Below are positions 24,870-34,978 of a stretch of DNA of 56,113 nucleotides, piece by piece. Source of the stretch: Yersinia artesiana. GTDB lineage: Bacteria; Pseudomonadota; Gammaproteobacteria; Enterobacterales; Enterobacteriaceae. Location of the stretch: the NCBI RefSeq assembly GCF_902726545.1, contig NZ_CACVAD010000032.1, positions 1 through 56,113 on the forward strand, in the 5' to 3' direction. The notes below the pieces were generated by a model, which worked only from the letters and a program-made list of their open reading frames with translations, did no database searches and had not been told where the DNA came from. How positions within the stretch are numbered: position 1 is the stretch's first letter; the number at the start of each line of letters is the position of its first letter. A program made the position numbers and the translations under genes.

Positions 24870-27056
24870 TCAGGTTGTTTTTATTATTTCACGCTGCTGG
24901 ATTTTTATTACCGATAATAAAATAGCGCGCAGTGTTTCTCGTGATGCATCACCTATATCGTCAACACTGATGTCATTGACATTCTCACTGGCACGGTTTA
25001 ATAAGGCCACCAACCAGTCGTAAATATATCTGGCATTACCATAGGTGGCTTGTTCACCCAGATGTGTCAAACGTGTATTTGTACTTGCCTGCGGTGGTGG
25101 TGCAAAGATAACGGATCCTTTATCAATTCGACTTAATGGGCGTTCGGCAATAGCCACTTGATGGTATCCCAGCCAACTGACGAAATCACTGATGACATTA
25201 GCGGCGCGGGTAACCGCCATGGCTGCATCATCGCCATTTTGTGCCAACACTTTTTTCAAGGTCGCCAGCAGTTCAAGCCGATAACTGGTAGTAATGAGAA
25301 TGTCGCATAATGTTTGAAGTTGTGCTGTTTCAAGTCCCAGTGCGGGAGCCACAGTTTGACGGGACACCAACTGACGTAAGTGATTCAACCATAACGCATA
25401 TACCTGTGAGGCAAAGTCGCTAGGTGGGCAAACTGCGGGGGGCGTCGGGGTTATATCGGCAAATAGATCGATATTGAGCATCAACTCTGCTGGTTTATTG
25501 ATGATTGTCTGATGATATTGCTGCCAGCATTGCTGCAAGGTATCGCGGGGCAGCATAAGGTTATCGATAAGCTCGCCATGCTGTGTCGCTTTCGATTGCA
25601 GTGTACGAATCAGTGCTTCGGTGTGCTGTCGGGTTGCTTGCACGCTATTCTCACGGTCAGGGGCAATAGTGCCAAATTGGCTGAGAACCTGCGCGAATAA
25701 TGCATCCTGCAATGTGGTCAGACGCTGCTGCCGATTTGAGTTACTCAATGCTGCCGCCAGCCATTCCTGTAGGCTGGCTCTATTGCGATTATCCACAGCC
25801 TGCAATGTCCCCCAACGTTTACCCGACTGAGTCACAAAGCGCTGAACGGTATTATCAGCAGGGCCACTTTGCGTAAAGCGTATATCGAATGGTGTAATGG
25901 CCCAGACCAGTCGCGGTAGTTTGCTGTGCTGGGGGGTTTGGGTCTGTTCAACCCAGCGCACCAGACGTTTTGCGACCGGTGTTGGATGTTGGTTATCAGT
26001 CTGGGAATAACAAATCAACAGGGTATCGGGTTGCAAGCTGTCTTGATAATAGTTCAACTGGTGGTCTGGGATATCGAGCAGATCAACACCCGGGAGTGAT
26101 GATTGACGGCTGAGTGTGAAGGTTATTTCTGCGCAAACCGGGGTCAGTTCATGTTGTGCAATGCTCTGGCGTGCCTGACTTTTGCCATGATGCAACGGGC
26201 AAACGATGATATCGGTATTGTGCTCAGTGTGTTGTGGCGGTGCGGGAAACAGGAATCCTTTGCCGGGAAGTAGAAAACCATCTACCACCAAACTGGCCGG
26301 AGCCAGTAGCTGCGACACATTACCCAAGTGGTGTAATGTTTGTGCCTGTTGCTGCCATTGTGCCGTAAGCGTGGAATCCTCTCCCCACAAGAGAGATAGC
26401 AAAACAGCACGGTCTGAAAGGTTCAGCCACGGAGCCAATTCTGCCATCTGATGTAACAGCGCATCATCGAGTTGATGTGGGCCACGGACGCCCTGCTGAT
26501 AGCTATGGGCGAGCGCTGAAAATTGTTCACGGGTCATACTGGTGCTGAGGTCAACTTGACGACACATTTGCAGCTCGCTGAGTATCGAGGCAATAACGCT
26601 GTTTGGTACCCGGCGCGGTGCCTGACCCGTCTGATATTGGCGTATTAACCGCTGCGCCAGTTCGCTTTCATTGAATAGTGTCAGTAACAACGGATGATGT
26701 TCTTCCACGACGGCGGGGGGCGAATCGGTGAAGCGAACAGCTATCGATGTAGGCGCGTTATCGGGGTTGATATGCGTCAGATAGTTAAGCGTTTTTTCGC
26801 CTAACTGAACATAAATTTCATCACGGCCATCGGCGGCAATCATTTTGAGTAAATGATGTTTCCCTTCAATGCAGCCGCCATATAATCCCAGGGTCAGAGG
26901 AACTTGATTTAGAGCATCAATTTGCTGCTGGCGATGGCGCAGCTGTGTTAAGCGTGCCAGATAGCTGTCAGCTTCAAGGTGCAGATGTGCAGAATGTGTA
27001 CGGGTCGTTTCCACCCAACTCGTGAGTTGGTTTAGCATCGTGTCAGGTTGATTCAT
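24870..27056 (-). CDS. srfC: SrfC family protein
   Basis: This 728-residue protein starts at ATG 27056, where ATGA overlaps the srfB stop by four bases; longer frames read through srfB. Near residues 52-70 the sequence TLGLYGGCIEGKHHLLKMIA resembles a degenerate nucleotide-binding loop, and the rest is Gln- and Leu-rich with no certain domain. SrfC was named as a putative virulence effector in Salmonella; its function is unknown. It is the last gene of srfABC. In several enterobacteria this operon lies among flagellar genes and responds to FlhDC, which fits its position here. Confidence 0.9.
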   Translation of the reverse strand: MNQPDTMLNQLTSWVETTRTHSAHLHLEADSYLARLTQLRHRQQQIDALNQVPLTLGLYGGCIEGKHHLLKMIAADGRDEIYVQLGEKTLNYLTHINPDNAPTSIAVRFTDSPPAVVEEHHPLLLTLFNESELAQRLIRQYQTGQAPRRVPNSVIASILSELQMCRQVDLSTSMTREQFSALAHSYQQGVRGPHQLDDALLHQMAELAPWLNLSDRAVLLSLLWGEDSTLTAQWQQQAQTLHHLGNVSQLLAPASLVVDGFLLPGKGFLFPAPPQHTEHNTDIIVCPLHHGKSQARQSIAQHELTPVCAEITFTLSRQSSLPGVDLLDIPDHQLNYYQDSLQPDTLLICYSQTDNQHPTPVAKRLVRWVEQTQTPQHSKLPRLVWAITPFDIRFTQSGPADNTVQRFVTQSGKRWGTLQAVDNRNRASLQEWLAAALSNSNRQQRLTTLQDALFAQVLSQFGTIAPDRENSVQATRQHTEALIRTLQSKATQHGELIDNLMLPRDTLQQCWQQYHQTIINKPAELMLNIDLFADITPTPPAVCPPSDFASQVYALWLNHLRQLVSRQTVAPALGLETAQLQTLCDILITTSYRLELLATLKKVLAQNGDDAAMAVTRAANVISDFVSWLGYHQVAIAERPLSRIDKGSVIFAPPPQASTNTRLTHLGEQATYGNARYIYDWLVALLNRASENVNDISVDDIGDASRETLRAILLSVIKIQQREIIKTT

Positions 27057-30025
27057 TTTGGGTATACACTCCCGCTGTCTATCCAATAGTGATTGACACC
27101 GTTATAGCTGTTGGCAAGGGTGTTAAGTTTTAGCTTCAGTTCATTGAGCGGCACTGGTGTACCATCCTGCATTCTGGCTCCCACCAGGGAAAAGCCCCCG
27201 CTGCGTGGATCCTGTTGTAGCCGAACGTGTAATACACCATCGCCGGCGATACTCTTTGCCAGTTGCGGGGAGTTTATTTTCAGCAGATAGAGTGGGGTTG
27301 CAGGCCAACGCTCGTCGGCTAATTGACGAAAGCCAAGGCAGGCATCTCCCCGTAGCGGGAAGTTGAGGTTTTCATCCAATCGCGAATTGGGATTATCAAG
27401 GTCAATATCGCGATACCAGATATTTTCTTCGTTTAGCCTGTGGCTACCATCAAGCACACCAAGATAGCGAATAGTGGAATAGGCCTGAATATCGGCGGCT
27501 TTAAAATTGAAGCCCGGCAGGCGTAGATCCATTGCCAAACAGCAGAGCATTGCCCCCAGCGCTGCGGTTGATTTTGGATTGACCACGCGCCCATGACGAC
27601 CAAAAGGAAAACGCTCATGGATCGGGTAATTATCCAGCCAGACCAGGCGGTTCACCGGTACGGGTTGCAGGTGGCGCAGTAGTGCCTGGATTCCTGGCAG
27701 TCGGGATGGCCGCCCGGTTATCAATAACACATCACAACAGTAATGGCTGACGACTTCACATAAAGATTGCAGCGGAGCAGTAAGAGTAAATCGTCCCGTC
27801 AACAGGGCTTGTTTGAGTGTTGCCAGTTCCACCCGTAGCGGAGTATCCAGCACATTAAATGGAGTTGCATCCGCAGGGAGCAACGGCTGAATCGCCTGAT
27901 GAATATAATTCATGACATTCTGAGTTGGCTGCTGGACTAACAGTTCACCAAATCGCCCGTCAAACAGCGCATCATGGTCGTGAGGGGAGCAGTGCTCCCA
28001 ACTGGCCAGAATGGCGTGTCCCAGCGGTATAAATAACTGTAAGGTTGTTTGTTGACGCAGTGTGGCACGGTTGCTGTCAAGATCAGTAGTACCGAACAGC
28101 TTAGCCATTACGCCTGCCGAATCGGTAACGCCGGCTTGATGTAACGCCTGTTGTAACGCGGGTAAAACGCAGCATTGGATCACATCCAGTAGGATATCGT
28201 CCCCTGCGACTTTAAACCCCTCACGGAACAGCAGGCGCGGAGTGATTTTCACATTACAACCGATACCCTCATCCAACTGATACTGGGTAATAGCCATATC
28301 GGTTGTGCCACCACCAATATCAATCGAGGCTACCCGCAGAGAGCTTCCCGCTGGGGCATCTGGCTCTGGCAAGCGATCGGGGCGAGCCAGACTCTGGAAA
28401 AATTCGTGAGAGTGTCCGGCATAATTATTCATTGCCTCGTTATACAGCCACACTAATTGGCCGCATGTCGCTTCATCCCATTCCATATGCACGGTTGGCA
28501 GCGCAATCATCTCGTTTTTTTGTGCACAGGAAAGGGGGCGCATTTCGTCATCCGGATGCCAGCCGAACGCTTGCCAGACCAATTTTGTCGCTTCCTGCAT
28601 CCGCAAACGAAAAATTTCACGTTCCTGTTTTGGCATCGCCGAAGGCAGGGTCAGGATCAGGTGACGTAGCTGACGCGGTGCCTGCGGCAGCCCCATATTC
28701 TGGCGGTGACTGACACTGTTTATTTGCACCAACGCCTGTGCCAACACTTCACATAGCATCATTGTCATAAGAGAGCTGCGGCTATAATTCGGTGAAAATA
28801 CCGGCAGTTGCTCATCCAACGGCAGGCTATCTAATGGTTGCCCATCGTCATTCATCAGGTTCATCAATGGCAGTGCAATGGCGCGTGGCTCACTACTTTT
28901 TTTGCCACTGAGTTGGCTGAAACGCCAGATTTGAGATGCCGGAGTATCATCCCATAGATAACGGCGTGGGCTGGAAATTCCGCTGGTTCCATCAGTCCCC
29001 TGACGCTGCATCGCCAGTTGGCGAGCCTCATCGCCGACACGTACCATCGACGGCCAGATAAACGCATCATCGCGGCCACTTTCCATGGAGAAGTGGTGTT
29101 TGCCAAACCTGGCTTCATTGAACTCAAGGCGGCTGGTGAACAAGGGTTCGCTGATAAATTGTGGTTCACCGAGTGAACGGATTTGCAATTCTGAGCTTTG
29201 CTGCAATCCAGCATTCTTTTCGCCGTGGTCTTCCAGTATGACCCCACAGGTGTGGGTGTTTCCGACATCCAGAATCAGATCGACGGCAATGGTCGGTGCG
29301 CTCAGTGTTTGTGTAACGATTTGTACTTCGGGTATGGCAAGCTGGCTACCGAGCATCTCAAGAATATTGAGAAAATGCGCCTGATACTCAAATGCTTTCA
29401 GCGCACCATTAAGCTCATGCTCGCTGCGCGCTTCCTGTTGCCTGGCGTAATGGACAAAGACTTCACGTAGCCAGCCATCGACCCAGGTTTGATCGAGAAA
29501 TTCACCGATTTCATTGTTCTGCCAGGCAAGAGCAAAATACGCACCATTGCGGATATCATCTTCAGTGGGCATCAACTGACGAGTCGAATCGCCCTCGGCA
29601 GATATTTTGGTGTCAAACGCGATGCAAATACGCCAGGTATAGCCAGATGGATCGGGGTGTTGCAGGCTTTTAATATGAACGCGCGCCCAGTTTTCGGGGC
29701 TATGACTAAAGCTACGCGCCGGGCCAAAACGCATAAAAGGCAGAGGCAACCAGACGCCATCCAGCACTTTCAGCGAATGTTCGAGTGTGATGGTACTTTC
29801 CGGTTTGAGGATTTCGGGGGCACTGCCATTCTCTCCAGGTAGCACAAACCGGTCTGAGTGAGCATCGTAGTCAAGGCGCAACAACGGGCCGTTGACACTT
29901 TGGCGCACGAAACGACCGCGATGTGGATGGGTGGTCACAGGAGTAAGACCAAAATCCAAAAACTGGATGCTACTGTTTTTGACCAGAGTCACACTAGATT
30001 TATAGTCGATAAGGTTTGCCAGCAT
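27053..30025 (-). CDS. srfB: SrfB, actin/Hsp70-fold ATPase-like protein
   Basis: A 990-residue protein of usual srfB length. Signs of the actin/Hsp70 fold are readable: phosphate loop 1 VDLILDVGNTHTCGVILED (about residue 245), phosphate loop 2 ASIDIGGGTTDMAITQY (about 590) and the adenosine-region VLLITGRPSRLPGIQALL (about 780). It is therefore likely an ATP-binding protein, though its role is unknown. It overlaps srfC by four bases and follows srfA by a few bases. The three products probably form one complex. Confidence 0.93.
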   Translation of the reverse strand: MLANLIDYKSSVTLVKNSSIQFLDFGLTPVTTHPHRGRFVRQSVNGPLLRLDYDAHSDRFVLPGENGSAPEILKPESTITLEHSLKVLDGVWLPLPFMRFGPARSFSHSPENWARVHIKSLQHPDPSGYTWRICIAFDTKISAEGDSTRQLMPTEDDIRNGAYFALAWQNNEIGEFLDQTWVDGWLREVFVHYARQQEARSEHELNGALKAFEYQAHFLNILEMLGSQLAIPEVQIVTQTLSAPTIAVDLILDVGNTHTCGVILEDHGEKNAGLQQSSELQIRSLGEPQFISEPLFTSRLEFNEARFGKHHFSMESGRDDAFIWPSMVRVGDEARQLAMQRQGTDGTSGISSPRRYLWDDTPASQIWRFSQLSGKKSSEPRAIALPLMNLMNDDGQPLDSLPLDEQLPVFSPNYSRSSLMTMMLCEVLAQALVQINSVSHRQNMGLPQAPRQLRHLILTLPSAMPKQEREIFRLRMQEATKLVWQAFGWHPDDEMRPLSCAQKNEMIALPTVHMEWDEATCGQLVWLYNEAMNNYAGHSHEFFQSLARPDRLPEPDAPAGSSLRVASIDIGGGTTDMAITQYQLDEGIGCNVKITPRLLFREGFKVAGDDILLDVIQCCVLPALQQALHQAGVTDSAGVMAKLFGTTDLDSNRATLRQQTTLQLFIPLGHAILASWEHCSPHDHDALFDGRFGELLVQQPTQNVMNYIHQAIQPLLPADATPFNVLDTPLRVELATLKQALLTGRFTLTAPLQSLCEVVSHYCCDVLLITGRPSRLPGIQALLRHLQPVPVNRLVWLDNYPIHERFPFGRHGRVVNPKSTAALGAMLCCLAMDLRLPGFNFKAADIQAYSTIRYLGVLDGSHRLNEENIWYRDIDLDNPNSRLDENLNFPLRGDACLGFRQLADERWPATPLYLLKINSPQLAKSIAGDGVLHVRLQQDPRSGGFSLVGARMQDGTPVPLNELKLKLNTLANSYNGVNHYWIDSGSVYPK

Positions 30026-30029
30026 GGGA

Positions 30030-31382
30030 TTATTTACTCACTTTTATCAACGTGACAGGAACCACAGTATCGCCGTCATAGCGGCCGGTGCACTGTGCCG
30101 GGCCGCTAAGGCCTTGGGTGCAGGTGATCTCTGGTAGTGGATAGCGACTGCCATCGCTACACTTGGCCTGACCACGACTTTTGATTATCAGGTTTCCGGA
30201 TTGCATCAATCCCACTTCAATATCTGATTTACAGGTAATGCTGTCGCCATGCATGGTGCGAACGGTGCCGGTATTATTACTGTTTATCTGATAGCGTAGG
30301 CTGGGTGGCTTACCGGTTATCGGGTTTTTGACGTCGATGGTTGCCCGCCAGATACCGGTTAGAAATTTGGTTGAGCCAGCTTTGACCGCGTTGGGCGGGA
30401 GTACCAGTGCATTTTTTATTGCTTCTTTCGGCACCTCTGGCGCTTTGGTGATGGTCACCGGAATCACTACCGGAGCAGGAATAACCTGTGCAGGTTGTAA
30501 GGGTAATGAGTGTGTGAGGGCGATCATTGGTTTTCGAGGAGGCTGTTCGATAATCGGAATTGGGGGGATTTGCTGCTGGGAAAACAGTGACGGCAGCATT
30601 TTTGTTAAATACGGATATACCACCGGGATAGCAACAAATAATATGACCATCAGCATGATAACCAGCCTGACTTTGCGCAGAGTACGCGGCCAGGCAGGGA
30701 GCGATTTTTGTGGCTGAGGTGGGGTAACCTCTGGCGCGGCCTCATCCGCCACAATTGGTGCCACTGGCTGCGGCTGTGAGATTCGTGATTTGCTCAATGT
30801 GACAATAACGGGTTCAGGATCACCAAGAGTATCGTCGTCGTCTTCTTTTTCTGTTTCAGTGGGTTGTTCTGCTAACTGTGCGATATCTGGCTCAAGTGGA
30901 GCAGATTGGCGCAGGCACTCAAATACATCTTCCCGTGCTGAGTGATGCAGATTCACAAATCCCCAAAAGGTGATTACCGGTTTGTCATCAATCAGATAAA
31001 TATGTGAGCTGGCCGGAAACTGGAACACCTTGGTCAACAAAGAGCCAAATAACTGAAGTGAGGTCTTTTCGGCTTGCAAACAACGCTGACTTATTGCTGA
31101 AGCGGTGACCAGACAATTGTCTAAATAGCACAGTGCCTGTTCGCGTTGTTCTTCGCTGGCAGATACCCAAGGCGTGACAATGCCATTGAGTGGTGAATAC
31201 CAGTCGACTTTATCTTCTACATCATTGTGCTGAGGGATCGCCAGACAATCGAGAATATGCTGTTGCTTGCGCAAGCGCAGTGTCTCGCGTATTTGTAACG
31301 CGCTATCAAATATTGTCTGTCCATTTTCACCCAGCGCGATGAAATCATCCAGATATCCGCTGCGCAATATTATTTTTGCCAC
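30030..31382 (-). CDS. srfA: SrfA family protein
   Basis: A 450-residue protein, first gene of srfABC. The N-terminal half is globular and soluble (RSGYLDDFIALGENGQTIFD). It is followed by an acidic linker rich in Glu, Asp and Pro, one membrane helix (LVIMLMVILFVAIPVVYPYL, near 242-261), a Pro-rich linker and a C-terminal domain with two Cys pairs (ITCKSDIEV, AKCSDGS, ITCTQGLSGPAQCTG), likely periplasmic. This suggests an inner-membrane anchor for SrfBC. Function is unknown. About 215 bases of gene-free DNA separate it from flgN; no FliA site was seen there. Confidence 0.9.
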   Translation of the reverse strand: MAKIILRSGYLDDFIALGENGQTIFDSALQIRETLRLRKQQHILDCLAIPQHNDVEDKVDWYSPLNGIVTPWVSASEEQREQALCYLDNCLVTASAISQRCLQAEKTSLQLFGSLLTKVFQFPASSHIYLIDDKPVITFWGFVNLHHSAREDVFECLRQSAPLEPDIAQLAEQPTETEKEDDDDTLGDPEPVIVTLSKSRISQPQPVAPIVADEAAPEVTPPQPQKSLPAWPRTLRKVRLVIMLMVILFVAIPVVYPYLTKMLPSLFSQQQIPPIPIIEQPPRKPMIALTHSLPLQPAQVIPAPVVIPVTITKAPEVPKEAIKNALVLPPNAVKAGSTKFLTGIWRATIDVKNPITGKPPSLRYQINSNNTGTVRTMHGDSITCKSDIEVGLMQSGNLIIKSRGQAKCSDGSRYPLPEITCTQGLSGPAQCTGRYDGDTVVPVTLIKVSK

Positions 31383-31599
31383 TTCATCAACCTTGCCTTA
31401 TAGATCTGCTTGTTAATTAACGCTGTGGTCAACTAACGATGAACTGTCTATTTTAACGGCTTTAGCGACAAAAAAACGGCAAAGAGAATGGCCGAAGAGT
31501 GGACAAAAGTGTTGGCTAATAAAACGATTGTTTATCCGAATTAAACTTCCTCACTAAATAAAGGAAGCTTAATTTGATAAATTCATTCTTAGCGGAGGA

Positions 31600-32049
31600 T
31601 TAAACACTAATGTTATAAACCTTGCCAGAAAGGGAATTGTTCGATTGACCATCAGGGCTATACAATGATGAGTTTGACCCAGCCTTGTTGACAACACTCT
31701 TTAGATCATTTGTTTTCTGCATATGCAGTTCGAGCAATACAGATATTTTTTTATTTAACTCGTTAGCAACAGTCACTTTCTGGATGATATGGCTCCAGTA
31801 AGACGCCAGACGTGAATTTTGATGATAAGGCGCAACCAGCTTTAATATAATTTCCTGCTGTTTGCGCTGTTCATCATAATGACTGATTGTTGATAACAAT
31901 TGGCTTTTACTATCAGAGACTATTTGTAATGACACTGGATTTATCTGTGTCCGTCTTAATTGATTCGCCTCTTCGATAAGAATCGCTTCAAGTTCTTCGA
32001 GAGATCCCTCCAATTTGAGCAGAATGGATCGTAGGTTTTCCATTTTCAT
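31600..32049 (-). CDS. flgN: FlgN, export chaperone for FlgK and FlgL
   Basis: A 149-residue helical protein (LRSILLKLEGSLEELEAIL) with the length and position of FlgN, a cytoplasmic chaperone that pilots the hook-filament junction proteins FlgK and FlgL to the export gate. It follows flgM by 14 bases in one transcript read from the FliA promoter at 32410-32436. Both partners FlgK and FlgL are encoded downstream at 40807-43423. Confidence 0.93.
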   Translation of the reverse strand: MKMENLRSILLKLEGSLEELEAILIEEANQLRRTQINPVSLQIVSDSKSQLLSTISHYDEQRKQQEIILKLVAPYHQNSRLASYWSHIIQKVTVANELNKKISVLLELHMQKTNDLKSVVNKAGSNSSLYSPDGQSNNSLSGKVYNISV

Positions 32050-32063
32050 TTATTTATTACAGC

Positions 32064-32360
32064 TTATGATAGTTGAAAGATATCTTGCACTAAGGCATTG
32101 GCGATTATATCAGTATCGAGATCCAGTGTACCCGCGTCCATAGATGCCTGAATTTTAGCAAGGCGGTCGTAGTCGATATCGTCAGAACTGTCGGTTTGTA
32201 TCTGCTGGGTTAACTGACTTAATTTAACCTGCGTACCGGAGTTTTCGCTGTTCTCAATTTGTTGCGAACTGACGTCTCCTGTTCTTGGACGCATGATTAA
32301 ATCCTGCTGAGCATTAACAACCGTCACGGGTAGGGGTTGTTGTGTTCGGTCTATACTCAT
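32064..32360 (-). CDS. flgM: FlgM, anti-sigma-28 factor
   Basis: A 98-residue protein from ATG 32360, which has GAGGATTATT upstream; the ORF could open further but without a better start. The C-terminal half (DDIDYDRLAKIQASMDAGTL, then IIANALVQDIFQL) is the FliA-binding part of FlgM. It blocks FliA until the hook is complete and is then exported. Its own promoter at 32410-32436 is of FliA type, giving feedback. flgN follows. Confidence 0.95.
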   Translation of the reverse strand: MSIDRTQQPLPVTVVNAQQDLIMRPRTGDVSSQQIENSENSGTQVKLSQLTQQIQTDSSDDIDYDRLAKIQASMDAGTLDLDTDIIANALVQDIFQLS

Positions 32361-32409
32361 AATAATCCTCGGCAATTTGTTGGCATCGTGGCTTGGCGGT
32401 ATAAATATA

Positions 32410-32436
32410 ATATCGGTGGTTATCAAAAAAACTAAA
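32410..32436 (-). promoter_or_regulatory. Sigma-28 promoter for flgMN
   Basis: On the minus strand TTTAGTTT, an 11-base spacer, then ACCGATAT. The same TTTAGTTT-N11-ACCGATA word is found before flgK. The start of flgM is 50 bases downstream, and the -35 part lies at the flgA stop. Confidence 0.85.
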
Positions 32437-32437
32437 A

Positions 32438-33148
32438 TTATTCTTTAAGATTAATATTCACTTTCCCGTCAGGGGCGACGGTTCCCGTCATAATTTGCCC
32501 TGAACGCATTGTTACTCTTAGCGTTTCTCCTACCGCGGCATTGTCCATGGCTTTACCTTTCGCGCGTATGCGAAACCCTGCTCCAGAGGCGACAACCTCG
32601 ACTTCTCGTCCGGAAGTAATCGCCCAACCTTCACGTAATTGATTTTGCACGATAGGCTGTCCATGACTGATAGAGCGTGCCGCGGTCTGGCCAATAATAT
32701 TGTCTTTATTAAACACCAGCCCTGCCGGTAGGCGCTCAAGTGAACCACTGCGAGAGATAATATCTTCAGGTTGGATGAGTGCTCCTGGCTTAATGGTGTG
32801 GCGGGCTGTCCACCATGTGCCTTGCGCCAGAACCGCGATCTGAATAAATTTTCGCTTATTACCACACTGTGCGATCACACTTTTATTGCCGGTCAGTCGG
32901 GTGTTATTACCGGCAATAGAGAGTTCCGGATCAGGGCACAGCGAGTTTAGTTGGTCGGCAGAGGTCAGAATTTTTATGGTGCGATTCAACTCAGCACTAG
33001 CCGCTATACTACTTTGCGCATTCACTAATGCGGTTATTTTCTCAGTGAGTGAATTACCAGGGGAATAGGGGGTTGCAGTAGCATCAAATATTTTAAGGCA
33101 GAAAATAAACAGTAATAAAGTGACGAAGATATTGCGTGAGGGTAACAT
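32438..33148 (-). CDS. flgA: FlgA, P-ring assembly chaperone
   Basis: A 236-residue periplasmic protein with a signal peptide (IFVTLLLFIFCLKIFDATA) and a C-terminal SAF-like domain (GQPIVQNQLREGWAITSGRE, VRVTMRSGQIMTGTVAPDG). FlgA helps assemble FlgI around the rod. It diverges from flgB, as in other enterobacteria, across a 271-base region that should carry FlhDC-dependent promoters, though I could not pick a clear box. Confidence 0.94.
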   Translation of the reverse strand: MLPSRNIFVTLLLFIFCLKIFDATATPYSPGNSLTEKITALVNAQSSIAASAELNRTIKILTSADQLNSLCPDPELSIAGNNTRLTGNKSVIAQCGNKRKFIQIAVLAQGTWWTARHTIKPGALIQPEDIISRSGSLERLPAGLVFNKDNIIGQTAARSISHGQPIVQNQLREGWAITSGREVEVVASGAGFRIRAKGKAMDNAAVGETLRVTMRSGQIMTGTVAPDGKVNINLKE

Positions 33149-33419
33149 GCTATTGTCTGGCCTTAGTATTATTTAATGTAGAGTAAACTATTTGTTATCG
33201 ACTTTCTGGGGCTGGAATTATATGTCAGGAGTTAACTTTATTAACGTGTTAAATACTGCAATTTATGACGCCAATTCTTCGGATAATGATATTTTACCTT
33301 GACTGAATAATTCATCCTTTTAAAAGGGGATACTTTTGACTGATCCTTGCCGTATAAAATAGAAACTTTCGCCCCTAGAATATAAGCGTTAATCTACATA
33401 AGGCAGGGGCCGGTTTTTC

Positions 33420-33827
33420 ATGCTTGATAAACTTGATAATGCATTACGTTTCCAACAAGAATCACTCAGTTTATTGACCCAACGTCAGGATATATTGGCC
33501 TCGAATATCGCCAATGTCGATACGCCAGGGTATTTAGCCAGAGATATAGATTTTTCACAGCAATTAAAAAACGCTGTGGAAAGAAGTGCGCCTGAAAAAG
33601 GCCCTCTCACCCTGGCATTAACCTCCGGAACGCATATTGCAGGTTTAGCACCTGCAATTAATAACAATCAACTACTTTATCGTATTCCGGATCAGCCTAG
33701 TGCGGATGGTAATACCGTTGATATGGATCGTGAGCGTGTCAGTTTTGCTGATAACAGTATGAAATATCAATCCAGTCTAACCATTCTCAGCACACAAATT
33801 AAAAGCATGATGAGTGTCATCAATTAG
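33420..33827 (+). CDS. flgB: FlgB, proximal rod protein
   Basis: A 135-residue rod component. Typical N-terminal motif [23 protein letters not shown] and a coiled-coil C-terminus ([20 protein letters not shown]). First gene of flgBCDEFGHIJ, transcribed rightward. Length matches the family. The gap to flgC is only five bases. Confidence 0.96.
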   Translation: MLDKLDNALRFQQESLSLLTQRQDILASNIANVDTPGYLARDIDFSQQLKNAVERSAPEKGPLTLALTSGTHIAGLAPAINNNQLLYRIPDQPSADGNTVDMDRERVSFADNSMKYQSSLTILSTQIKSMMSVIN

Positions 33828-33832
33828 GGTTA

Positions 33833-34246
33833 ATGAGTGCCATGTCAACATTCAGCATATTTGATATTTCGGGGTCCGCGATGGCGGCCCAATCTAAACG
33901 GCTTAATGTCAGTGCCAGTAATATGGCCAATGCCGACAGCGCTGTGGGGCCTGATGGTCAGCCCTATCGTGCGCGGCAGGTTATTTTTCAAGTTAACAAT
34001 GCACCAGGGCAAGAAATCGGCGGTGTCCGGGTGAGCGAGTTGGTAGAAAGCAACGAACCCGATCGCATGCTCTATGAACCGGGAAATCCACTTGCAGACG
34101 AGAATGGCTATGTTCGCATGCCGAATGTCAATGTCGTCAATGAGATGGTCAACACCATCTCGGCGTCTCGCAGTTATCAGGCCAATGTCGAAGTTATGAA
34201 TACGGCTAAATCAATGATGTTAAAAACATTGACTCTGGGTCAATAA
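33833..34246 (+). CDS. flgC: FlgC, proximal rod protein
   Basis: A 137-residue rod protein with [27 protein letters not shown] and the C-terminal [26 protein letters not shown]. The start may be ATG 33833 or ATG 33842 (MSTFSIF); both are close to the flgB stop. Required for the rod with FlgB, FlgF and FlgG. Confidence 0.95.
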   Translation: MSAMSTFSIFDISGSAMAAQSKRLNVSASNMANADSAVGPDGQPYRARQVIFQVNNAPGQEIGGVRVSELVESNEPDRMLYEPGNPLADENGYVRMPNVNVVNEMVNTISASRSYQANVEVMNTAKSMMLKTLTLGQ

Positions 34247-34257
34247 GGGACGGGGAA

Positions 34258-34935
34258 ATGGCTGTTTCACCAGTAATGAGTAGTAGTAATACATCCGCTA
34301 ACGAATCCAAAAGCGGTGGTAATAGTGTTGAGGATTTAACCGATAGTTTTATGACATTGCTGGTTGCTCAGATGCAAAATCAGGACCCAACCAACCCGAT
34401 GGATAATAACCAGTTAACTTCCCAGTTGGCACAATTTAATACCGCATCAGGGGTTCAGCAACTCAATACCACATTGAATGCAGTCGGTTCACTGGTCACC
34501 AGTATGCAGCAGATGAATGCCGCAGATTGGGTTGGGCGTCGCGTGTGGATTGAGGGCGACTCGGTTGTTTCCCTGACCGAAGGTGGGAATCAAGAGTTTG
34601 CATTCTCGCTGGATAACGATGCCGACAAGGTTACGGTCACGTTAACGGATTCGCAGGGCAATGCCTATGCTGCCGAATTAAAGAATGTCAAAGCGGGTGT
34701 GAATAAATTCAGTCTTGATGACCTGAGTGGTTTCCAACCCTCCGAGCCGCCACCGGATATTGAGGGCGGATATAAAGTTTCATTCTCTGCCGCAAATAGT
34801 GAAGGTGGCGTGCCGAATATCGTTGCACTGAAACAAGCCAAAGTAGATGGCGTTTCATTCTCTCCTAGCGGTGCGGTGTTGCAGTTGGGATTAAATGGTA
34901 GCGCGACGTTAGGCGATATTTATTTCATTGAATGA
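34258..34935 (+). CDS. flgD: FlgD, hook-cap protein
   Basis: A 225-residue hook scaffolding protein. N-terminal MTLLVAQMQNQDPTNPMDNN and TSQLAQFNTASGVQQL are the family signature, followed by a Tudor/Ig-like C-terminal region (VGRRVWIEGDSVVSLTEGG). It caps the growing hook and is discarded when the hook is complete. Located directly before flgE, 43 bases away. Confidence 0.96.
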   Translation: MAVSPVMSSSNTSANESKSGGNSVEDLTDSFMTLLVAQMQNQDPTNPMDNNQLTSQLAQFNTASGVQQLNTTLNAVGSLVTSMQQMNAADWVGRRVWIEGDSVVSLTEGGNQEFAFSLDNDADKVTVTLTDSQGNAYAAELKNVKAGVNKFSLDDLSGFQPSEPPPDIEGGYKVSFSAANSEGGVPNIVALKQAKVDGVSFSPSGAVLQLGLNGSATLGDIYFIE

Positions 34936-34978
34936 TCCAATTTTAGTATTTCATTTTTAGTATTCAGGAAGATTAACC

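Noticed and set aside
31383-31599. Search for a FliA promoter before srfA
   Set aside because: No CCGAT core with suitable spacing was found in this 217-base gap on the minus strand.
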